The notes beneath the pieces are model-generated. The model was not told the origin of the DNA, searched no databases, and worked only from the letters and a program-made list of their open reading frames with translations. A stretch of 64,000 bases of DNA from RUG023 sp900315435 (lineage in GTDB: Bacteria > Spirochaetota > Spirochaetia > Sphaerochaetales > Sphaerochaetaceae), in assembly GCA_902788205.1 (NCBI GenBank), contig CADAJJ010000005.1:11314-75313 (forward strand), given 5' to 3'. The position numbers and the translations under genes are program-made. Positions 51,702 through 60,380 of the stretch are shown in pieces. Positions within the stretch are counted from its first letter, which is position 1, and each line of letters begins with the position of its first letter.

Positions 51702-53882
51702 ATGGCAACATTCAAAGACATCGCGAAACTTGCCGGCGTTTCCTACGGAACGGTGAGCAACGTCCTCAACGGAAAGAGCAACGTGAGCGCGGCAAAAATT
51801 CACAAGGTGGAAGAGGCGGCGAAACAACTGGGATACGTGACGAACACCCAGGCAAAGGATCTGAGGAAAGGCCGCTCAAACCGCATCTACGTCATCACGC
51901 CGGATTTCTCGGAAGAACGTTACCACGAGCTGATGGAAGGCGTCGCAGAGTCCGCGCGTGTTGCGGGAAAGGAGCTTTTCTGCATTTCCTCCGACAACGA
52001 CCCGATGGAAGAAAAGGCCATCCTGGACAAGCTTGTGCCGATGAAGCCTTTGGCCGTCATCCTCGCTTCCTGCACGCCAGGAGGCCCCCCATGCCGCCCA
52101 GATTCCATACCGCTCTATCTCGCGTTCAGAACGGCTCAGGAACGAAAGGAACCTTTTTCCTATTTCGGATTCGATTTCTTTGCCGCGGGAAAAGCCCTTG
52201 CGGAGGAAGCTTGGAACCAAAATTGCCGGTCTTTCGCCCTGTTCCGCGGTGATACTCGTTTCTCGGACGAAAAAGCCTTTGGCGATGGCATCGCTAGCGC
52301 GCTCACCGCACGTTCAGCCTCGTGGGAATCGTTCTCATTCTCCACGGGACGGGAAATCCGTGGCGCATTCCCTCTTTGCGCCACAAGACATTTTGACGCG
52401 ATCTTCGCTTCCTCCGTCCAAGCGGCTAGAGCCCTTCGCGAAGCTTTGTATTACCAGGACAAGGGAGAAGGAAACCATACACGGATTTTTTTCCTCTCCG
52501 GTAAAAGCACCTCGTTTCCAGAAGGTGCCCGCGACCAGGACATGAGACCATTCCGCCTCAACTATCGTCTTTGCGGAAAACGGATCGTCGAACGAATCCT
52601 CAGCGGCGCGTCCACGACGACCCGGACCATTATTCCATCTGATGGTTTCGCTCCGGCATTGCAGAAGCGAGAGGCGCAAAGACGAGAAAAGAGTATCCGT
52701 TTCCTCACGCTGAAGAGCCCTACGACTGAAGCGTTAAAACTCATTCTTCCTTCTTTTACACGAGAAACCGGAATCTCCGTCATCATCGATGATTATGACG
52801 CAAGAACCCTTAACCGCAAACTTCTTGAAGGTAAGCAGGAATGCGGGGATACCGACATCATCCGCCTGGACATGGCATACCTCCCTGATGTCGGCCCCCT
52901 CGTCCTGCGTCCGCTCGATTTTCTCTCCGAACCCTTCCTATCTGTTTTCAAAACGCTCGACAAGCCTTTGCCGGATGAATTCCTTTCCGTGAACGGAACA
53001 CCTTACACGTTGCCGTTGGACATCAGCGTGCAGATGCTGTTTTACCGGAAAGACCTCTTTGAGAATGTGCTCATCAAGCGTCAATTCAAAGAGATGACGG
53101 GATACGATCTGAAACCCCCGGCAACGTACGAAGCCTTCGATCGTATCTCACAGTTTTTTACCCGTTCCTGCAACCCGAATTCGCCGACCGAGTTCGGAAC
53201 AGTCTGTTCTTGCTCTTCTCCGCAAATCTGTGGCTGCGATATTCTTCCACGGCTCGACGCGCTCGGATGGGTGCCAACCGGAGGAACGGCTTTCGGCGAC
53301 GAGGCTCTTCTGCAGAAAGGCATGAGCGACTATCTCGCTTCGTTCACCATCAGCGCAAAAAACACGAATGGCTGGTGGGATATCGCGATGCAGGATTTCA
53401 TCGATGGAAAGGTTGCCATGGTTTCCGTCTATTCAAATTATGCGTCGTACCTCGTAACTCTTGACGCCAGCGCAGTCAATGGCCGGATTGGTTTTGCTCG
53501 ACTGCCAGGAAAAAAGCCCCTTCTCGGCGGAGGTATCGTTGGAATTGGGAAGGGGTGCGCGCATCTCAAGGAAACGCTCACGTTCCTCTCTTGGCTCTAC
53601 AGCCCCCGCATCGCATCGCTCGTCACATCTTTGGGCGGTTTCATCGATAGCACGTGCGTCTATGAAAACACGGAACTTCCTCATGCCTATCCTTGGCTCG
53701 AATCTCTGCGCTCCTATCTCAAGGAAGGAAAACGCAGGCAAGCAGGACAAAGCCCACGATATACAACACATAGATTCGAACAAATCCTCGGAGCCGCCGT
53801 GCAAAGCATTGTGACGGGGAAAAAGAATATCCCGGATGCAATCAAGGAGGCCCGTACCGAATTCATGGCAGACTGTGTCTAA
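51702..53882 (+). CDS. LacI-type regulator fused to a complete solute-binding-protein-like domain
   Basis: A 726-residue cytoplasmic protein. Residues 1-50 are a LacI helix-turn-helix (FKDIAKLAGVSYGTVSNVLNG) with the hinge helix following. About 60-325 is a LacI-type sensor domain (RIYVITPDF, DAIFASSVQAARAL, IPSDGF). From about 329 to the end is a second sensor resembling family 1 (MalE-like) solute-binding proteins: IRFLTLKSPTTEALKLILPSF, YTLPLDISVQMLFYRKDLF, a GKVAMVSVYSNY segment and GGGIVGIGKGC. There is no signal peptide, so this domain must act inside the cell. LacI proteins usually end near 340. It likely represses the cluster from the sites at 46033-46070. Which domain binds the inducer is unknown. 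Confidence 0.85.
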   Translation: MATFKDIAKLAGVSYGTVSNVLNGKSNVSAAKIHKVEEAAKQLGYVTNTQAKDLRKGRSNRIYVITPDFSEERYHELMEGVAESARVAGKELFCISSDNDPMEEKAILDKLVPMKPLAVILASCTPGGPPCRPDSIPLYLAFRTAQERKEPFSYFGFDFFAAGKALAEEAWNQNCRSFALFRGDTRFSDEKAFGDGIASALTARSASWESFSFSTGREIRGAFPLCATRHFDAIFASSVQAARALREALYYQDKGEGNHTRIFFLSGKSTSFPEGARDQDMRPFRLNYRLCGKRIVERILSGASTTTRTIIPSDGFAPALQKREAQRREKSIRFLTLKSPTTEALKLILPSFTRETGISVIIDDYDARTLNRKLLEGKQECGDTDIIRLDMAYLPDVGPLVLRPLDFLSEPFLSVFKTLDKPLPDEFLSVNGTPYTLPLDISVQMLFYRKDLFENVLIKRQFKEMTGYDLKPPATYEAFDRISQFFTRSCNPNSPTEFGTVCSCSSPQICGCDILPRLDALGWVPTGGTAFGDEALLQKGMSDYLASFTISAKNTNGWWDIAMQDFIDGKVAMVSVYSNYASYLVTLDASAVNGRIGFARLPGKKPLLGGGIVGIGKGCAHLKETLTFLSWLYSPRIASLVTSLGGFIDSTCVYENTELPHAYPWLESLRSYLKEGKRRQAGQSPRYTTHRFEQILGAAVQSIVTGKKNIPDAIKEARTEFMADCV

Positions 53883-53909
53883 TCCACGTCCTGCCAGTTC
53901 ACATCGATA

Positions 53910-53944
53910 GGGAAAACCGGATTTTCCCGGCTTCCCGTTTTTTC
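53910..53944 (+). terminator. Terminator of the regulator gene
   Basis: GGGAA-CCGG (53910-53920) pairs with CCGG-TTCCC (53927-53936) in a composite 9-bp stem, followed by six T residues (53938-53943). An alternative GGGAAAA/TTTTCCC hairpin overlaps it. It ends the phosphodiesterase-ABC-regulator cluster. Confidence 0.65.
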
Positions 53945-54088
53945 CTTTCCGTCTTTCGTAAAGGATGTTTCTCTGATGCTGGCACCATGCGTTACAGGAA
54001 GGGGTCCAAAGAGCAAGAGGTGTCGGACCGCTATCTTGACATTCCCCTTTCTTGTCTCTTTCCTCATCTTCCCTGTATGCTGGAGGAC

Positions 54089-55933
54089 ATGAATATCCTT
54101 TCAGTAGAGCACCTCTCCAAGACGGTCAGGGAAGTACCGCTCTTTTCTGACGTCAGCTTCGGGCTGGACAGCGGGGAACACGTGGGTGTGGTCGGACGAA
54201 ATGGAGCGGGCAAATCGACGTTGCTCAAGGTCCTTGGGAAAAAGCTGCCTGCAGACGAGGGGCTTGTCAGCATGGCGCGGGAGTGCGACATCGCCACCCT
54301 CCCCCAGCACATCTCGTTCCATGAGGGAGCCTGCGTCGATTCCTTCCTCTTCGAAGGCGAAGGAAAACGCATCGAGCTACGACGCAGAGAGCTCAACCAC
54401 GAGCCGGTCCCCTCCTCCGCTTTGGACGGGCTGGACTGCTGGAATCTGGAAAACGACTATCACGCCCTGCTTGGCGAGCTGGAAATCTTCGACTACAGCC
54501 AGCCGATGGCGGAGCTTTCCGGGGGACAATTGAAAAAAGCGGCACTTGCCCGCCTGATGGCGGCAAAGGCCAACCTCCTGCTGCTTGACGAGCCGACCAA
54601 CCATCTGGATATCCCTACCATCGAATGGCTGGAGAACCGGATCCACAATGGCAAAGAGACGGTGCTTGTCGTCACCCACGACCGTTACTTCCTGGACACG
54701 GTGGCCACAAGCATTCTCGAGCTGGACGAAGGCACCATCTTCTACCATCCAGGCTCCTTCGCATCCTACCTGGAGCGGAAGGAGGCCCGCCTGGAGGACC
54801 AGAAGAAAGAACAGGCGCGGCTGAAGAACATTCTGAGGCGGGAGTTGGACTGGCTCGGCCACGGGGCCAAGGCGCGCACCACCAAGCAACAAGGACGCAT
54901 CGCGCACATCCAGGAAATGCAGGGAAAGGTCCGCTCCGTCGGGCACGAGGCGCAACGCCGGTTCGCCAGCCAGGAACGCCGGCTTGGAAAGAAGATCCTC
55001 CAGATCGAGCATCTGTCCAAAGGCTATGGGGAAACCACTCTCTTCAAGGATTTCAGCTATGACTTCCTTCCCGGAGACCGGATCGGCCTGGTCGGGCCGA
55101 ACGGGGCGGGCAAAAGCACGATGATGGACATCATCGTGGGCAGGACCGCTCCTGATGCGGGAAAGCTTGAGGTCGGAGTCAACACCACCTTCGCCTACTA
55201 CGACCAGAAAAGCCGGGAACTTCCTCTGGGAAAGACCATCACCGAATACGTCAGCGACATCGCCGAGCGGATCAGGCTGAGCAAGGACGAGATCGTCTCT
55301 CCTGGCAGATTCCTGGAAATCTTCGGATTTCCTCCCGTCATGCAACGCCAGGTGATTTCTTCCCTCTCTGGTGGCGAGCAACGGCGCCTGTACCTGGTCA
55401 GCAGGTTGCTCTCCAACCCTAATTTCCTGTTGCTCGACGAGCCGACCAACGACTTGGACCTGGAGACGATGGAGAACCTCGAGCAATACATCCGCGACTT
55501 CTCCGGCTGCGTCCTGGTCGTCAGCCACGACCGTGCCTTCCTCGACCAGACCTGCACCAAACTCTTCGTCCTCGGCGAAGCCGACAGGCTTGTCCACCCG
55601 TACGAAGGCTGCTACAGCGATTATGAAGCCGAGGAGCGCGCAGCCAAGCAACGGGCAAAGCAGAAGGAGACGCTTGCGCTTCCACGGGAGCGCGTCCACG
55701 CCGAGAAGAAGGGTCTTTCCTTCCGCGAGCAAAGGGAATTCGATGAGCTTGGCCCGAAAATCGACGAGGCCACCAAGCTCAGAGACGAACTAGAAGCCAG
55801 CTTTGCCACCGCGGGAACGACAGCGCTCGGAACCCTTGCGGAACGTACTGCGAAGTACGAACAGGTTGGCAAGGAGCTCGAGGCGATGGAAAAGCGGTGG
55901 CTGGAGCTGGGAGAAAAGGCCGAGAATGCCTGA
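54089..55933 (+). CDS. ABC-F family ATPase (Uup/EttA-like)
   Basis: A 614-residue soluble protein with two ABC domains and no membrane part. ABC-F proteins bind the ribosomal E site to relieve stalling or, in some branches, confer antibiotic resistance. Walker A motifs are GRNGAGKST (36-44) and GPNGAGKST in the second half; signatures are LSGGQLKKAALARL and LSGGEQRRLYLVSR. The linker (about 245-300) contains the charged helices that reach into the ribosome. A C-terminal coiled coil (about 540-614) favours the Uup branch. ATG 54089 has GGAGG only 2 bases upstream; ATG 54077 is an alternative. A terminator follows. Confidence 0.93.
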   Translation: MNILSVEHLSKTVREVPLFSDVSFGLDSGEHVGVVGRNGAGKSTLLKVLGKKLPADEGLVSMARECDIATLPQHISFHEGACVDSFLFEGEGKRIELRRRELNHEPVPSSALDGLDCWNLENDYHALLGELEIFDYSQPMAELSGGQLKKAALARLMAAKANLLLLDEPTNHLDIPTIEWLENRIHNGKETVLVVTHDRYFLDTVATSILELDEGTIFYHPGSFASYLERKEARLEDQKKEQARLKNILRRELDWLGHGAKARTTKQQGRIAHIQEMQGKVRSVGHEAQRRFASQERRLGKKILQIEHLSKGYGETTLFKDFSYDFLPGDRIGLVGPNGAGKSTMMDIIVGRTAPDAGKLEVGVNTTFAYYDQKSRELPLGKTITEYVSDIAERIRLSKDEIVSPGRFLEIFGFPPVMQRQVISSLSGGEQRRLYLVSRLLSNPNFLLLDEPTNDLDLETMENLEQYIRDFSGCVLVVSHDRAFLDQTCTKLFVLGEADRLVHPYEGCYSDYEAEERAAKQRAKQKETLALPRERVHAEKKGLSFREQREFDELGPKIDEATKLRDELEASFATAGTTALGTLAERTAKYEQVGKELEAMEKRWLELGEKAENA

Positions 55934-55944
55934 AAGCCGTCCTC

Positions 55945-55968
55945 CCTTCCCCTTCGGGAAGGCTTTTG
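55945..55968 (+). terminator. Terminator of the ABC-F gene
   Basis: CCTTCCC (55945-55951) and GGGAAGG (55956-55962) form a 7-bp stem with a 4-base loop, followed by CTTTT. Confidence 0.7.
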
Positions 55969-55993
55969 GATAGAATGCCCACGGGAGTGTGCT

Positions 55994-57325
55994 ATGCGCG
56001 ACATGACAGAGGGAAGCATCAAGGGGCATCTGCTCTCCTATGCGGTCCCCATGGTGCTGGGGAACCTGCTCCAGCTCACCTACAACGCCGTCGATTCGAT
56101 CGTGATCGGGAAGTTTGTCGGCGCCGACGCCTTGGCGGCGGTCAGTACCGCCAACCCGATCATGACCATCGTCATCCTCGGAGTCTCCGGGCTGTCCATC
56201 GGTGCCGGTGTGCTGATGAGCGAGTACTACGGGGCGAAGGACGAAACCACCCTGAAACGGGAATTCTCCACCACGATCCTTTTTGGATTTTGGACCAGCC
56301 TGGCCGTTTTCGTGCTTGGGTTCCTGCTCTCTCCGGACATCATCCGCTGGATCAACGTCCCCAGCGAGGCGGCAGGCTTGGCGGTCACCTACCTGAGGAT
56401 CGTCTTTGTCGGCTTTCTCTTCACCTTCCAGTACAACCTGTGGACTGCCGCCCTCCGCTCCATCGGGGATTCCAAGACCCCGGTGGCCTTCCTCGGGTTC
56501 GCCGCAACCCTGAACATCCTGCTTGACGTCCTGTTCGTGGCGTTCTTTGGATGGGGTGTCATCGGTGCCGGCATCGCCACCGTCATCAGCCAGGCGCTCA
56601 GCGCCTTGCTGTGCATGCGCTACGTCTCCCGCCATATCAAGGCCCTGCAGGTAGGACGCGGGCAGTGGGTGGTAGACCACAAGCTGTTGGCGGCCACGTT
56701 GCAAAACGGCCTTCTGACCGCCTTGCAGCAGGCGGCCCAGCCGGTTGGCAAGCTCTTGATCCAGAGCGTGATCAACAGCCAGGGCATCATCGCCATGGGC
56801 GCCTTCAACGCCGTCTGCCGCGTCGATGATTTCGGGTGCATTCCCGCCCAGTCGATCGGACACAGCATCATGACCTGCGCCGCCCAGAACCACGGCGCGC
56901 GCAAGAGGGAACGGGTCCGGCAGACATTCCGCGAGGGCATGGAGCTGGCCGTGGCCTATTTCCCGATCATTTGTGTCGCCATCCTGCTGCTCAAACGGCC
57001 GGTAGCCCTGCTGTTGACCCCGACCGGAAGCACGGAGATGATCCGCATGGTCGTCGACTACCTCGCAGTCAAGGCGTTCTTCTACATCATGCCCTGCCTG
57101 ACCAACGCGATCCAGGGGTTTTTCCGGGGCGTGGGCAACATGAAGCTGACCCTTTACTCCACCTTGATCCAGATTTCCATCCGCACCGTCCTGGTGTTCC
57201 TCTGGGTCCCGCAGATGGGCATCGTCGGCGAGGCATGGGCTTGTCTTGGCGGCTGGAGCGCCATGCTGGTCTTCGAATACGGCTACTATTTCAAGACAAG
57301 GAAACGGCTCTACGAGATGCTTTGA
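55994..57325 (+). CDS. MATE-family efflux transporter
   Basis: A 443-residue inner-membrane exporter with about 12 hydrophobic segments in two homologous halves. LLSYAVPMVLGNLLQLTYNAVDSIVIGKFVGADALAAV is the typical first helix pair of the NorM/DinF superfamily, and ALRSIGDSKTPVAFLGFAATLNILLDVLFV marks the end of the first half. Such pumps exchange Na+ or H+ for cationic drugs or metabolites; the substrate is unknown. CGGGAG precedes the ATG. It overlaps the convergent trmO by 16 bp. Confidence 0.93.
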   Translation: MRDMTEGSIKGHLLSYAVPMVLGNLLQLTYNAVDSIVIGKFVGADALAAVSTANPIMTIVILGVSGLSIGAGVLMSEYYGAKDETTLKREFSTTILFGFWTSLAVFVLGFLLSPDIIRWINVPSEAAGLAVTYLRIVFVGFLFTFQYNLWTAALRSIGDSKTPVAFLGFAATLNILLDVLFVAFFGWGVIGAGIATVISQALSALLCMRYVSRHIKALQVGRGQWVVDHKLLAATLQNGLLTALQQAAQPVGKLLIQSVINSQGIIAMGAFNAVCRVDDFGCIPAQSIGHSIMTCAAQNHGARKRERVRQTFREGMELAVAYFPIICVAILLLKRPVALLLTPTGSTEMIRMVVDYLAVKAFFYIMPCLTNAIQGFFRGVGNMKLTLYSTLIQISIRTVLVFLWVPQMGIVGEAWACLGGWSAMLVFEYGYYFKTRKRLYEML

Positions 57326-57996
57326 GCGATCTCCACGACCTCAAGGCGATTTCCCTCGACACGGAAGCGCACCTGCATGCCTGCGAACTCCATGCCGTAC
57401 AGCCGACAGGGGTCGTGCTGGTAGCTCGGCCTTGGATCCTGGGCAAGCACCCCAGCCAAAGCTTTCCGTTTCTCCTCGGGCACCTTGGCCAGCAGGCCAT
57501 CGGGAATCGCGACCTCGAGCAATCCGCGTTCCACTTGGTCGGTGAAGCCTCCGGTGGCGTCCGGATGGATGTCGGTATAGGGCAGATAGGGCTTGATGTC
57601 GAAAATCGGGGTCCCATCCATCAGGTCGGCCCCGCGAACCACAAGGACCGCTCCCTCGGGGGTATCCCACTCCACCCGCTGGAGACGCACCGAGGAGAGA
57701 GCCAGCCCATTGGGTCGGAAGGGGGACCTTGTGGCGAAGACCCCCAGACGGGCATTCCCGCCCAGGCGAGGCGGCCGCACGGTGGGAGACCAGTTTGTAC
57801 GGAGCGTCTCGGAGAACTGCCAGATCAGCCAAAGATGGCTGAAACGGTCAATGCCTCGGAGGGCGTCGCTCCGACGGAATTCGCGCTCGAAGACGATGCG
57901 GCCCTCCAGATCGTCGACCAGGCCGCTTTGTCGCGGAACTCCGAACTTGGTGGCGAAATCGGTATGGATCCGCGCGATGATGGAAATCTCTGGCAT
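57310..57996 (-). CDS. trmO: tRNA (N6-threonylcarbamoyladenosine-37 N6) methyltransferase TrmO
   Basis: A 228-residue protein of the TrmO/TsaA family, which N6-methylates t6A37 in tRNA-Thr(GGU) using S-adenosylmethionine. FGVPRQSGLV, FSHLWLIWQF, GVFATRSPFRPN and the DGTPIFDIKPYLPYTD block are the conserved core, and the C-terminal extension (DPRPSYQHDP, YGMEFAGMQVRF) matches the full-length E. coli type. The start at 57996 fits the family N-terminus but has no strong ribosome-binding site; coupling to the gene upstream (35 bp away) is possible. Confidence 0.93.
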   Translation of the reverse strand: MPEISIIARIHTDFATKFGVPRQSGLVDDLEGRIVFEREFRRSDALRGIDRFSHLWLIWQFSETLRTNWSPTVRPPRLGGNARLGVFATRSPFRPNGLALSSVRLQRVEWDTPEGAVLVVRGADLMDGTPIFDIKPYLPYTDIHPDATGGFTDQVERGLLEVAIPDGLLAKVPEEKRKALAGVLAQDPRPSYQHDPCRLYGMEFAGMQVRFRVEGNRLEVVEIAQSIS

Positions 57997-58031
57997 GACA
58001 CCAGTATCGGCTTTTCGCCCCCCTTCGGCAA

Positions 58032-59080
58032 CTACCGGGCGCGCGCCTCGGCGAAGGCGCTGTCGACCATCATCACGCATTCCTCCAGGGTCGCGGGCCG
58101 GGAGGTATGCAGCGAGCAGACGAAGTGGAACTCCTCCACCCCGCTCTCGTCCATCAGCGTCCTGACTCCCACCTGCCAGTCGCGGATCATCGCCGAGGCC
58201 TGTTTCTCCGAGACCTCTGGCAGCATTACCAGGAATTCCTGCTTGCCCATGCGGTAGCAGGCGGGTTTGCGGAAGGCCCGCACCAGGCCCTCCGCGAACA
58301 GGGGAAGGACCAGAGGATCCAGAGGGCTGTGGATGTGGATCGCCACGGCGCTGAGGAGATGGCTGATATACTGGGCGTAGTCCCTTTTCAGGGCGAGATG
58401 GTTCTTCATCCTGCTTTCACTGTCGTAGATCGACTGCCCGGACAACTGCGCCTCAACCTGCTCCACCCGCTGGCGTGCCCCATAAAAACGATATTGTTCC
58501 CTCCAGTGGACCAGGCCGAAAAGCAGGAAGCCCAGATAGAGGATCACGTAGTTCAGCACATCGCCCTCGTGGGGAAGGCCGGGATAGAACATGGCCGCGC
58601 CGAAGCACAGGAAGGCCGATGTGCACAATACCGCCTCAAGCAATGGGGGCAAGAGGCGATGATGTCCATCAGCACGAAGGTGGTCGCCTGTCCGCCCCAC
58701 TGGTAATCGCAACCGGAGACATAGACCCCGAAAGCAAGGCAAACGAACAGGTACCCCACCAGCGTGACCTGCGCGCTGTTCCCTTCCGTCCTTCCGTCCT
58801 GGAAACGGCGGGAGACGACGGAAAGCCACAGGCTCGCCACCATCACCACGGCATAGCTTATCAGGTGGCCCACAAGCCAGGAGGTGCTCTTGTAGAAAGG
58901 ACTCACCATCGGTAGATGACGGGAAACCAGGAGAATCGCCATCATCAATGCCTCGAAGGCAAAGGTGAGAGGTCCGACGAAGGCGGCTCGTTGCATGTTG
59001 AGAGAGAGGAGATATGCGGGAAAACCTTTGGGAATCCTGGTAGCTTCCTGATAGCGGGCAAAACCCTGATGTTGCGGCAT
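58032..59080 (-). pseudogene. Membrane protein with a degenerate GGDEF domain, frameshifted
   Basis: The reading starts at 59080 (MPQHQGFARYQ), runs through about five membrane helices, and near 58645-58657 must shift to the frame ending at 58032. The second frame continues with another helix pair, a coiled coil and a GGDEF-like domain. There the signature is YRMGKQEFLVMLP (GKQEF for GGDEF), so diguanylate cyclase activity is not expected. A run of five G at 58645-58649 (C on the coding strand) is a likely slip site: six would restore one frame of about 350 residues. A TATAAT lies 6 bases before the ATG, suggesting a leaderless transcript. trmO follows. Confidence 0.75.
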
Positions 59081-59086
59081 TTTTTG

Positions 59087-59146
59087 ATTATATCCACACT
59101 TTTTCCGTACATTCAAGTGTGGACAAAAGGCCAATCGTGCTAAGAT
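59087..59146. promoter_or_regulatory. Divergent promoters around a perfect 9-bp inverted repeat (GGDEF protein/hydF)
   Basis: TCCACACTT (59093-59101) and AAGTGTGGA (59115-59123) form a perfect inverted repeat with a 13-base spacer. On the minus strand TATAAT (59087-59092) and TTGAAT (59111-59116) are 18 bases apart, so the repeat fills the spacer and the -35. On the + strand an extended -10 (TGC-TAAGAT, hexamer 59141-59146) lies downstream, with its -35 region overlapping the right arm. One dimeric regulator could control both directions. Confidence 0.55.
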
Positions 59147-59165
59147 AATCGCGAAAGAGGAACCC

Positions 59166-60368
59166 ATGTCACTCAATTTCACGCCCGCGGCGATACGGAC
59201 ACATATTGGATTTTTCGGACTTTGCAACGCTGGCAAATCCAGCGTGGTCAACGCGATCACCGGCCAGGAGATGGCCATCGTCAGCCAGAACAGGGGTACC
59301 ACGACCGACCCGGTATCCAAGACGATGGAACTGCTTCCCCTCGGTCCGGTCGTCATCATCGATACTCCAGGACTGGACGACGAAAGCGCCTTGGGCGAGG
59401 AACGCGTCAGGCGCACCCGCAGGGTGCTGGCCCGCTGCGATATCGCCATCCTGGTCCACGACGCCACCACAGCCTTCACGCAGGCGGAAAAGGAGCTGGT
59501 CTCGCTCTTCGAGCAGAGAGCGCTCCCCTACCTGGTCGTACAAAACAAGATGGATCTGGTGCAGGCACCCCATCCCTCCCTCTCCCACACCGTCTGGGCA
59601 AGCGCCACCACCGGAGAAGGCATCCAGGAACTGAAGGAGGCGATCGGCCACCTCGGTGGCAGCGGGGAGATCGACAAGCCGCTGGTCAGAGACCTGCTCC
59701 GTGCGGGACAAACGGTGGTGCTGGTCACTCCTATCGACAGTTCCGCCCCGAAGGGACGGATGATCTTGCCCCAGCAGCAGGCGATCAGGGATGTGCTCGA
59801 GGCGGATTGCTGCTGTGTCGTCGTGGTCGAGGACCAGCTCCGCCACGCTCTGGGCAACCTGCGGGAAAAACCCGCCATGGTGATCACTGACAGCCAGGCC
59901 TTCGAACGGGTCGCGAAAGACACCCCGCTGGACATCCCCCTCACCTCCTTTTCCATCTTGATGGCACGCTACAAGGGGTTCCTCAGGCAGGCTGTCGAAG
60001 GCGTGGTCGCCTTGGAGCGCCTGCAGGACGGGGATACCGTCCTGATCAGCGAAGGGTGCACCCACCACCGCCAGTGCATGGATATCGGCACGGTGAAGAT
60101 ACCCAGATGGCTTTTCCAGCACACAGGCAAGCAGCTGCATATCGAGACCTCTTCGGGAACCGGATTTCCCGAAGATCTTTCCCGTTACCGAGTGGTCATC
60201 CACTGCGGCGGCTGCATGCTGAACGCCAAAGAGGTGCAGTACCGCATGCGCATGGCCCAGGCCGAGGGGGTCCCGATGACCAACTACGGAGTCGCCATCG
60301 CCCAGATGAAGGGCATCTTGAAACGGAGCCTCGCGCTGTTCCCGGACATCGCGAAACTGGTTGACTGA
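59166..60368 (+). CDS. hydF: [FeFe]-hydrogenase maturation GTPase HydF
   Basis: Scaffold/GTPase that assembles and hands the 2Fe subcluster to [FeFe]-hydrogenase. The 400-residue protein has a TrmE-like GTPase domain with P-loop GLCNAGKSS (18-26), DTPGLDD and QNKMDL, a dimerisation domain, and the C-terminal [4Fe-4S] domain with C298-T-H300 and H346-C347-x-x-C350, the CxH...HCxxC pattern diagnostic of HydF. AAAGAGGA precedes the ATG. hydE, hydG and the hydrogenase itself are not in this window. The esterase gene follows after 12 bp. Confidence 0.95.
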   Translation: MSLNFTPAAIRTHIGFFGLCNAGKSSVVNAITGQEMAIVSQNRGTTTDPVSKTMELLPLGPVVIIDTPGLDDESALGEERVRRTRRVLARCDIAILVHDATTAFTQAEKELVSLFEQRALPYLVVQNKMDLVQAPHPSLSHTVWASATTGEGIQELKEAIGHLGGSGEIDKPLVRDLLRAGQTVVLVTPIDSSAPKGRMILPQQQAIRDVLEADCCCVVVVEDQLRHALGNLREKPAMVITDSQAFERVAKDTPLDIPLTSFSILMARYKGFLRQAVEGVVALERLQDGDTVLISEGCTHHRQCMDIGTVKIPRWLFQHTGKQLHIETSSGTGFPEDLSRYRVVIHCGGCMLNAKEVQYRMRMAQAEGVPMTNYGVAIAQMKGILKRSLALFPDIAKLVD

Positions 60369-60380
60369 CAGGAGGTACTC

